Assembly (NCBI GenBank): GCA_030041195.1
Contig: JASHOI010000221.1
Location: 1 to 9,213 of the forward strand
Direction of reading: 5' to 3'
DNA from: Streptosporangiaceae bacterium
Lineage (GTDB): Bacteria; Actinomycetota; Actinomycetes; Streptosporangiales; Streptosporangiaceae
Length of the DNA stretch: 9,213 nucleotides
Shown here: positions 1 to 5,738 of the stretch, one piece after another
How positions within the stretch are numbered: the stretch's first letter is position 1
Layout: the number at the start of each line of letters is the position of its first letter
Notes under the pieces: generated by a model
The model's database searches: none
What the model was told of the DNA's origin: nothing
Seen by the model: only the letters and a program-made list of their open reading frames with translations
Translations under genes and position numbers: made by a program

Positions 1-1301
1 CGAGCGAGCTGGCCGACCTGGCGCAGGCGTGGTCATCCGGGCGCACCGGCGGCGGCCGCCGCGTCGCGATACTCGGCGACGGAGGCGGCCCGTGCGGGAT
101 CGCGGCGGACACGATGTCGGACCTGCGGCTCGAGATACGGCCGTTCAGTTCCGCGCTGTCAGCGCGGCTGGCTGATCAGTTGCCGCACGCCGCCAGCACC
201 GGAAACCCGGTCGACCTGGCCGGCGCCCCGGAGAGCGGGCTCAACGTGTACCTGCGGGTCCTCGCCACGCTGCTCGACGCTGACGAGGTGGATGCGGTGC
301 TGCTGACCGGGTTCTTTGGCGGGTACAGCGCATTCGGTGCGACCGAGCGCCGCGAGGAGGTCGCGGTCGCGGAGGCGATGGCCGCGGCCATCGTGCGCTC
401 CGGCAAGCCCACCGTGGTGCAGGCCATGCACCCCTCGCTGCCGGCCATGAGCGTGCTGCGCGCCGCGAAGATTCCGGTGTTCGGCCGGATCGAGTCCGCG
501 GCGAGAGCGCTCGACGCGATATGCGCCGATCCGGCGGCAGTGCCAGTGCCGGACCGGGCACCGGCGCCGCGCAGCGGTCAGCATCCGCCCCCGCAGGTGG
601 ACGGATACTGGGCGGCGCGCGCGACGATCGCGGCGGCAGGCATCGCGATGCCGCCGGCCGAGCGCGCCGAGACCCCCGCGGACGCCCTTTCGGCCGCCGA
701 GTCGGTGGGGTACCCGGTCGTTCTCAAAGCCCTGGGACCGGTGCACAAGTCCGACCGGGGCGGCGTCGTGACCGGCATACCGGACCGGGAAGCGCTGGCG
801 GCGGCCTGCGACGACCTGCGGCTCCGCCTCGGCGCGACCGAGTTCTCCGTGGAGGCCATGGCTCCCGTCGGCGGCGGCATCGAGATGATCGCCGGGGTCC
901 ACCGGGACGAGAAGTTCGGGCTCGCGGTCATGATCGGCCTCGGTGGAGTGCTTACCGAGGTTCTGGACGACGTCTCGGTCACGCTGGCGCCGGTGACCGG
1001 CGAGCAGGTCGTCCAGGGCATCCGCCGCCTGAGGGCGGCCCCGTTGCTCGCCGAGTGGCGCGGGCGCCCCGCCCTCGACGTGGCCGGCCTGACCGAGGCC
1101 GTGCTCAGGCTCGTTGACGTCGCCGCCTCGCGCCCTGAGGTGACGGAGCTCGAGATCAACCCGCTGCTGGTGCTCCCGGACCGGGTGCTCGCCCTCGATG
1201 CCCGGGTGATCACCGCGACCGGGCCCGGCGGGGAAAACGGCAGCGCGCCGCCCCGGGCCCCCCGGAGCCTGGCCGCCGACGAAACCGGAGCAGTCACATG
1301 A
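1..1301 (+). CDS. NDP-forming acyl-CoA synthetase (acetate-CoA ligase-like), C-terminal part, 5' end outside the window
   Basis: The frame is already open at position 3, so the ATG at 114 is very probably internal. About 432 residues are visible. First comes the end of the succinyl-CoA-ligase-like flavodoxin region: AILGDGGGPCGIAAD (encoded near 66-110), then the family-typical STGNPVDL and GFFGGYSAFG. A Pro-rich linker (about 540-600) leads into an ATP-grasp domain with VVLKALGPVHKSDRGG (conserved HK-GG motif), GGGIEMIAG, GLGGVLTEVLDD and the metal-binding ELEINPLLV. Family members are usually near 700 residues, so the N-terminal CoA-binding Rossmann domain should lie upstream. The family makes acyl-CoA from a carboxylate, CoA and ATP (ADP-forming) in the cytoplasm; the acid used cannot be read from sequence. 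The stop overlaps the start of the Rieske oxygenase gene (ATGA), which implies translational coupling and a shared pathway. An acyltransferase fusion upstream is also possible in this family. Confidence 0.9.
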   Translation, partial: SELADLAQAWSSGRTGGGRRVAILGDGGGPCGIAADTMSDLRLEIRPFSSALSARLADQLPHAASTGNPVDLAGAPESGLNVYLRVLATLLDADEVDAVLLTGFFGGYSAFGATERREEVAVAEAMAAAIVRSGKPTVVQAMHPSLPAMSVLRAAKIPVFGRIESAARALDAICADPAAVPVPDRAPAPRSGQHPPPQVDGYWAARATIAAAGIAMPPAERAETPADALSAAESVGYPVVLKALGPVHKSDRGGVVTGIPDREALAAACDDLRLRLGATEFSVEAMAPVGGGIEMIAGVHRDEKFGLAVMIGLGGVLTEVLDDVSVTLAPVTGEQVVQGIRRLRAAPLLAEWRGRPALDVAGLTEAVLRLVDVAASRPEVTELEINPLLVLPDRVLALDARVITATGPGGENGSAPPRAPRSLAADETGAVT

Positions 1302-2365
1302 ACGTTCTGCCCGCCCTCCCCTCTAGCTGGTACGTCGGCGACGACGTCTTCAGCCTGGAACGCGAGCGCATCTTCGGGCGAAGTTGGCAATGCGTGGGCG
1401 TCGTGGACCAGCTTCACGCCCCCGGCGCCTATCTCGCCGCCACCGTGGCACGGGTGCCCGTGGTCGTGCTCCGGGACACCACCGGCTCCCTGCGGGGCTT
1501 TGTGAACGTCTGCCGCCATCGGTGCGCCGAAATCGTCACCGGAACCGGGAACCTGCAGACCCTGCGGTGCCCGTACCACGCCTGGGCCTATGACCTCGAC
1601 GGGCGCCTGATCTCTGTGCCGAGGGCCGGGCCAGAGCCCTTCTACCAGCAAGAAGACGTGCGGCTCGATCCGGTCTCGGTGGCGACGTTCGGCCCGTTCG
1701 TGTTCGTGAACCTGGACCGCGCCGCGCCGCCGCTCGCCGGCCAGCTCGAAGGGCTGGAGGAACGCATGCGGGACGACGGACTGGACTTCGCCGGAATGGT
1801 GCACGCCGGTCACGACGAGGCCGACGTCCGCGCGAACTGGAAGGTGGTCGCCGAGAACTTCAACGAGTGCTATCACTGCCCGACCGCCCATCCGGCGTTC
1901 TCCCGCCTGCTTGAGGTGGGCGAAGCCGGCTACCGCCTCGAGCACGGCACCTGGACCTCGCGTGCGGTCACCAAACTGCGGCGCCCGCGCTCCGGCAGCA
2001 CCCTCCGCTACCCCTACGACGTCGAGGGCGAGAACGACAAGGGGCAGTTCGCCATGGTCTGGCCAACGTTCACGCTCAGCCAGACGCCGGGGTGGCGCAG
2101 GGCCGTAGGCATGTACCTGGTCCCGATCGCCCCGGACAAGACCCGCACGGTGTGCGACATCTACGTGGACCCGGGCATGCCTGCCGATCTGATCGAGCAG
2201 ACCGCCGCGTTCAGCAGCCAGGTGGCCAAGGAGGACGAGGCACTGGTCGAGTCCGTCCAGCGTGGCCTCACCTCCGGCCGGGTGCCCGCGGGCCGGCTCA
2301 TCCTGCCCAGCGAGCAACTCGTCTGGCACTTCGACGAGCTGGTGCGCCAGGCGATCGGCCCTTGA
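1298..2365 (+). CDS. Rieske [2Fe-2S] non-heme iron oxygenase, alpha subunit, quaternary-amine (CntA/GbcA-like) type
   Basis: This 355-residue protein has the two domains of a ring-hydroxylating-type oxygenase. The Rieske cluster ligands are C72-R-H74 and C91-P-Y-H94. The mononuclear iron site is in NWKVVAENFNECYHC, with H193 and H198 as ligands and D313 (in KEDEAL) as the likely third. The bridging position that is Asp in naphthalene dioxygenase is Glu here (E190), as reported for carnitine monooxygenase CntA. The ECYHC pattern also resembles glycine betaine and proline betaine demethylases. Such enzymes use O2 and electrons from a separate reductase to cleave or demethylate quaternary amines in the cytoplasm. 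The length is close to CntA (about 370 residues) and the C-terminus looks complete. No reductase gene is visible. The ATG overlaps the upstream stop, with GGAG at 1287-1290. The fold is certain; the substrate class is likely but not proven. Confidence 0.93.
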   Translation: MNVLPALPSSWYVGDDVFSLERERIFGRSWQCVGVVDQLHAPGAYLAATVARVPVVVLRDTTGSLRGFVNVCRHRCAEIVTGTGNLQTLRCPYHAWAYDLDGRLISVPRAGPEPFYQQEDVRLDPVSVATFGPFVFVNLDRAAPPLAGQLEGLEERMRDDGLDFAGMVHAGHDEADVRANWKVVAENFNECYHCPTAHPAFSRLLEVGEAGYRLEHGTWTSRAVTKLRRPRSGSTLRYPYDVEGENDKGQFAMVWPTFTLSQTPGWRRAVGMYLVPIAPDKTRTVCDIYVDPGMPADLIEQTAAFSSQVAKEDEALVESVQRGLTSGRVPAGRLILPSEQLVWHFDELVRQAIGP

Positions 2366-2390
2366 CACGCTCGGGGAGCGAGTGTAATTT
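2362..2390 (+). promoter_or_regulatory. Sigma-70-type promoter for the transporter/dehydrogenase genes
   Basis: A perfect -35 hexamer TTGACA (2362-2367) is followed after 17 bp by TAATTT (2385-2390), which fits the actinobacterial TAnnnT -10 pattern. An alternative -10, TGTAAT (2383-2388), would give a 15-bp spacer. The -35 box contains the TGA stop of the Rieske gene, so the promoter begins exactly where the upstream gene ends. The expected transcription start is about 2396-2398, inside the palindromic array. Seen directly from sequence; activity is inferred. Confidence 0.65.
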
Positions 2391-2418
2391 TCTGCACAAG
2401 CAGTGCAGTATCTGCACT
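2391..2418 (+). promoter_or_regulatory. Operator-like palindromic array at the transcription start
   Basis: Three alternating copies of a 6-bp unit are present: CTGCAC (2392-2397), GTGCAG (2403-2408) and CTGCAC (2412-2417). The right pair forms the perfect palindrome AGTGCAGTATCTGCACT (2402-2418, 7-bp arms, 3-bp centre). The left pair is a perfect 6-bp inverted repeat with a 5-bp centre. TCTGCAC recurs at exactly 20 bp, close to two helical turns. The array starts directly after the -10 box, which is where a repressor would block initiation. GntR- and TetR-type regulators bind sites of this shape, but no regulator gene is in the window. Confidence 0.6.
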
Positions 2419-2471
2419 ACAAGCAGCAGCTTCAGCGAGGTCCCCAGGCAGGATCTCCAGCACCGTCGCAC

Positions 2472-2502
2472 GCCGGGTACCGCGAGCGCCCTGGCACCCG
2501 GC
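2472..2502 (+). other. Inverted repeat in the leader of the binding-protein gene
   Basis: GCCGGGT (2472-2478) and ACCCGGC (2496-2502) are perfect 7-bp complements separated by 17 nt, so the leader RNA could form a stem here. No U-tract follows, so it is not a convincing terminator or attenuator. The rest of the 2419-2545 leader shows no convincing small ORF or riboswitch that I recognise. Confidence 0.3.
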
Positions 2503-2545
2503 CGCCGACTCACCCCTATGGCCGCAGCCCGGAACGAGGGGCGTT

Positions 2546-3823
2546 ATGGACACCCAGTCACCGAAGAACCCACCGGTCAGCGGCGGCACCGGGGGGCACA
2601 CGCTGTCGCGTCGCTCTTTCCTGGCGGGCACCGGCGCGGCCGCCGGTCTTGCCGCGGCCGGCGCGCTGATCGCAGGCTGCGGCGGTGCGTCCGGCGCCAG
2701 CTCCAGCGACGGGTCCCCGTACCCGCTCGCGCGCCCGAATCACCCGGTCACCTGGCCCATCGCGACGGACAACAAGCCGATCGCGTCGGGGCTGAGCCCG
2801 GAGCGCGGAGCCACCCTGAAGATCTACAACTGGGCCGCCTACCTGAACCCTCAGGTGGTCTCGAACTTCTGTAAGAAGTACCAGTGCAAGGCCGAGGTGA
2901 CCACGTACAGCACGATGCCGGAAGGCGTGGAGAAGCTGCGCTCAGGCGAACTGACCGCCGACATCTTCTTCCCCCGGATAGACGTGCTCGGGCAGCTCCA
3001 GGCGGCCAGGCTGCTGCGGCCGCTGAATCACAGCTACATACCCAATATCGTCCAGGCGTGGCCGGAATTCAGCAACCCGTTCTACGACGCTGGCTGGCGC
3101 TACACCATCCCCTACACCGTCTACACCACGGGAATGACGTGGCGGAAAGACTACGTGCACGAGGACCCGTACAAGATGGCCAATGCCTGGGCGATGCCCT
3201 GGCAGGCGAAATACAAGGGGAAAGTAGCGGTTCTTGACGATTATCGCGAGGGAATAAGCCTCGGATTGCTGAAGAACCATATCTACAACCTGAACGCGTC
3301 GAGCCCGGCGCAGATCGCGCAGGCCCGCAGCTCGCTCACCGAACTCAATTCCCTCGTCGATGTGCACGTTGACCTCAACGATTTCTCGAACGTGCCGAGC
3401 GGCCAAATCTGGATACACGAAGCCTTCTCCGGCGACATGGCGTCGGCCGCCGCGTACATGCCCAAGGGAGTGAGCGTCGATGTGATCGGCTACTGGTTCC
3501 CGCCGGACAACAAGGGGCCAGTGGGCAACGACACGGTCACGATCCCGCGATCAGGCCAGAATCCGGTCCTGGCGCATCTCTTCCTCAACTACCTGCTCGA
3601 GGTGTCCAACGCGCTGGAGAACACCAGCTACATCGGCTACATGCAGCCGCTCAACGCGGTCACCCCCGACCTCCTGGTCAAATCGCAGATCCTGCCCCCC
3701 AGCCTTACCTCCACCGCGGTCACGCCCACGATGCTGAGCCGGGGCCTTCGCGAGCTCGAACTCGCCCCCGCTGTCGACGCCGAGTGGGAGCAGGCCTGGC
3801 AGGAGTTCAGCGGTGGCCTCTAG
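2546..3823 (+). CDS. PotD-like ABC transporter substrate-binding lipoprotein with Tat signal
   Basis: This 425-residue protein has an N-terminal twin-arginine signal (SRRSFLAG, R22-R23), a hydrophobic Ala/Gly stretch and a lipobox ALIAGC ending at C45. It should be exported folded and lipid-anchored outside the membrane. The mature part follows the spermidine/putrescine-binding protein pattern: LKIYNWAAYLNP (residues 91-102), SGELTADIFF (133-142), IPYTVYTTGMTW (188-199), VLDDYREGISLGLL (229-242) and a C-terminal helical region. D232 and E235 match the acidic residues that hold polyamine nitrogens in PotD. The PotD tryptophan before GxD appears to be lost (see findings). The ATG has a Shine-Dalgarno GAGGGG at 2536-2541. 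The gene follows a promoter and operator and overlaps the first permease gene. Ligands in this family include polyamines and related amines; the actual ligand is unknown. Confidence 0.9.
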   Translation: MDTQSPKNPPVSGGTGGHTLSRRSFLAGTGAAAGLAAAGALIAGCGGASGASSSDGSPYPLARPNHPVTWPIATDNKPIASGLSPERGATLKIYNWAAYLNPQVVSNFCKKYQCKAEVTTYSTMPEGVEKLRSGELTADIFFPRIDVLGQLQAARLLRPLNHSYIPNIVQAWPEFSNPFYDAGWRYTIPYTVYTTGMTWRKDYVHEDPYKMANAWAMPWQAKYKGKVAVLDDYREGISLGLLKNHIYNLNASSPAQIAQARSSLTELNSLVDVHVDLNDFSNVPSGQIWIHEAFSGDMASAAAYMPKGVSVDVIGYWFPPDNKGPVGNDTVTIPRSGQNPVLAHLFLNYLLEVSNALENTSYIGYMQPLNAVTPDLLVKSQILPPSLTSTAVTPTMLSRGLRELELAPAVDAEWEQAWQEFSGGL

Positions 3824-4739
3824 GGCCCACCCGACGGCGCCGTGGCGGCAGCGCAGCTTCTGGGCCGCGCTGACAATTCCCGGCTGCGTACTGCTGCTCT
3901 TGGGCTTTCTGGTTCCGTTCTACGCCGTGTTCGCCGTGGCCGGCGGGAACCTGAACCTTGTCCTGGAGGCCGCCGCGCCAGTCTGGAACCCGCTGCGCTG
4001 GACGACCACTAACCTCGGCGCGGTGTGGGCTGAAATCAGCGGTCCCGGTGCGTACGTCGGCCCCACTCTCGTCCGGACGGTCGCCTACACCGCGATCGCC
4101 TCGGCGATCTGCCTCGTCGTCGCCTATCCGGTCGCTTATTTCGTCGCCCGTCACACCGGCCGGTACAAACTGCTTTACCTGGGCGGTCTCATCGCCCCGT
4201 TCTTTATCAGCTACATGATGCGGATGCTGGCGTGGATCGATCTGCTGCAGACCGGCGGGCTGGTCAACAGGATTCTCGCGGACACGCGCGTCATCAGCCC
4301 GGCTGCCCCGGTTAACTGGCTCGGCGGCAAGCCAGCCACGGTCGTGCTGGGCCTGGTCTACGGGTACGTCCCTTACGCGATCCTCGTTCTCTACGCGGGT
4401 CTGGACCGGATCGATGGCTCGCTGCTCGAGGCGTCGCGGGACCTCGGCCTCAGCATGGCGGGTACGTTCTGGCGGGTAACTCTCCCGCTGAGCCGGCAGA
4501 TCATCGTCACCGCGGCGTTCGTCACCGTACTGCCGATGCTCGGCGACTACTTCACCAACGAGCTCCTGTCCGGTACCCCGGCCACCACGATGATCGGCAA
4601 TGTCATCGAGGGCCAGCTCGCCGTTCCCAGCGAGCAGGGGCAGGGAGCGGCGCTCTCGGCGCTGCTGCTCCTGGTGCTGAGCGTGCCCATGTTCTACTAC
4701 GTGGTCTCGGCCGGGAAAGCCTCGCGGGCGAACTCATGA
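3813..4739 (+). CDS. PotB-like ABC transporter permease
   Basis: This 308-residue inner-membrane protein has about six predicted helices (near residues 19-41, 88-112, 119-139, 175-196, 228-246 and 279-300). The cytoplasmic EAA loop that docks the ATPase is clear: EASRDLG at residues 206-212 continuing to RVTLP at 221-225. The pattern PFFISYMMRMLAWIDLL is typical of PotB-type permeases in polyamine and related amine importers. The chosen start is GTG at 3813, with AGGAG at 3801-3805 and a 7-nt spacer. It overlaps the end of the binding-protein gene by 11 bp, so the two are surely co-translated. The family assignment is firm. Whether polyamine or another cation is carried cannot be told. Confidence 0.92.
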   Translation: MASRAHPTAPWRQRSFWAALTIPGCVLLLLGFLVPFYAVFAVAGGNLNLVLEAAAPVWNPLRWTTTNLGAVWAEISGPGAYVGPTLVRTVAYTAIASAICLVVAYPVAYFVARHTGRYKLLYLGGLIAPFFISYMMRMLAWIDLLQTGGLVNRILADTRVISPAAPVNWLGGKPATVVLGLVYGYVPYAILVLYAGLDRIDGSLLEASRDLGLSMAGTFWRVTLPLSRQIIVTAAFVTVLPMLGDYFTNELLSGTPATTMIGNVIEGQLAVPSEQGQGAALSALLLLVLSVPMFYYVVSAGKASRANS

Positions 4740-5692
4740 CCGTTGCCGACACCGGCCGCAGGTCCGGGCACGCCGCCGCATCCGGGCAGCCCGAGCCAAG
4801 ACCGCCACGGTCGGCGCTGCGGCGCGCGCAGGCCCGGTTCGCGTTCCGGCACGCGTGGCTGTTGCGGACGATCACCTGGGCCTATCTTGCCTGGTCCCTG
4901 CTGCCGATCCTGGTGGCCATCGTGTTCTCCTTCAACGCTGGCAAGTCCGAGGCCGTGCTGCAGGGACTCTCGATGCGCTGGTACATCACCGACCCGGAGA
5001 ACTCGGTGCTGCACAACGCGCAGCTTCGGCAGGCCGTGCTGCAAACGCTCCGCCTGGGAGCGCTGACCACCGTAACGACGGTGCCGCTCGGGACCACGCT
5101 CGCGATCGGGATCGACCGATGGCGCGGCCGGGTCTCGTCGACGGCGAGTTTCGTGATCATCTTGTCGTTCGTGATCCCGGAGCTGCTGCTGGCGGTGGCG
5201 ATCTACTTCGTGCTGACGCAGCTATATACGTTCATCCGCCTCGGGACGCTGGCCGAAGTCTTGGGCCTGGTCGTATGGAACCTGAGCTGGCCCGCGATCA
5301 TCGTCCGGGCCCGGCTGGCGACGATCGGGAGGTCCTACGAGGAGGCCGCGGCCGATCTCGGGGCTTCCCCATTCCAGTCGGTGCGGCGGGTGCTGCTGCC
5401 CCTGCTGCTCCCGGCCGTGTTCGCCAGCACCGTGCTGGTATTCGCCGGAACCGTCGATGACTTCGTGATCGTGAACCAGCTGTCCTCGTCTGCGGCGACG
5501 CAGCCGATGTCGGTGCTGATCTACGGCCAGAGCCACAGCGGCCTGGGCGGCCCGGCCCTGAACGCTCTCGCGACGCTGATGCTCGTGTTCTCCGTGCTGG
5601 CGGCGCTGATTGGGCTGGCCGGATACCGCTGGCTGACCCGTGGCGAGCGCGGCTCCGGCCGCGAGGCGCTGCAGACGGTTGCCGGGATGTAG
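4736..5692 (+). CDS. PotC-like ABC transporter permease
   Basis: This 318-residue protein is the second permease of the importer and should pair with the PotB-like subunit. About six helices are visible (near residues 46-66, 104-125, 138-161, 172-190, 223-243 and 276-297). The EAA loop is YEEAAADLGA (201-210) running to RRVLLPLLLP. A loop with FSFNAGKSEAVLQGLSMRWY after the first helix matches the PotC family (FN...S....G.S..WY). The N-terminus has an unusually long Arg-rich cytoplasmic extension of about 45 residues. The ATG overlaps the upstream TGA (ATGA), and no strong Shine-Dalgarno site is seen, so translation is probably coupled. No ATPase gene follows; it must lie elsewhere, possibly upstream of this window. 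Confidence 0.92.
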   Translation: MTVADTGRRSGHAAASGQPEPRPPRSALRRAQARFAFRHAWLLRTITWAYLAWSLLPILVAIVFSFNAGKSEAVLQGLSMRWYITDPENSVLHNAQLRQAVLQTLRLGALTTVTTVPLGTTLAIGIDRWRGRVSSTASFVIILSFVIPELLLAVAIYFVLTQLYTFIRLGTLAEVLGLVVWNLSWPAIIVRARLATIGRSYEEAAADLGASPFQSVRRVLLPLLLPAVFASTVLVFAGTVDDFVIVNQLSSSAATQPMSVLIYGQSHSGLGGPALNALATLMLVFSVLAALIGLAGYRWLTRGERGSGREALQTVAGM

Positions 5693-5704
5693 CCGTGGGG
5701 GGAT

Positions 5705-5733
5705 GCCCGGGGCGGGCGCTGGGCCGGGAGAGG
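5705..5733 (+). promoter_or_regulatory. Short hairpin and the ribosome binding site that sets the dehydrogenase start
   Basis: The 46-nt gap between the second permease and the dehydrogenase holds a compact GC hairpin, GCCCG-GGG-CGGGC (5705-5717), without a U-tract. It is followed by a purine-rich GGGAGAGG (5726-5733). This Shine-Dalgarno lies 5 nt before the GTG at 5739 and favours that codon over the upstream ATG at 5703 and the GTG at 5640. Confidence 0.5.
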
Positions 5734-5738
5734 TTCGC

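Noticed and set aside
114..1301. Reading the synthetase as a complete 395-residue protein from ATG 114
   Set aside because: Coding similarity (RRVAILGDGGGPCGIAAD) continues upstream of 114 to the window edge without a stop, so the gene is cut by the window.
1298..2365. Assignment to KshA-type steroid 9alpha-hydroxylase, suggested by the nearby FadE-like gene
   Set aside because: The ECYHC motif with Glu at the bridge position and the amine-type importer fit quaternary-amine oxygenases better. No steroid ring or side-chain genes are in the window.
578..2368. Long open frame on the - strand (596 codons) opposite the synthetase and oxygenase genes
   Set aside because: It is the typical antisense shadow of GC-rich coding DNA. 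The translation is rich in Arg, Gly, Ala and His with no recognisable domain, while the + strand encodes two clear enzyme families.
5705..5717. Hairpin between the second permease and the dehydrogenase as an intrinsic terminator
   Set aside because: It has only 5-bp arms and no U-tract, and the gap is just 46 nt within an otherwise co-directional run, so read-through is more likely.
5640..5738. N-terminal extension of the dehydrogenase from GTG 5640
   Set aside because: It overlaps the permease gene by 53 bp and encodes an Arg/Ala/Gly-rich stretch unlike acyl-CoA dehydrogenases. GTG 5739 has a Shine-Dalgarno at the right distance and starts the family-typical sequence.
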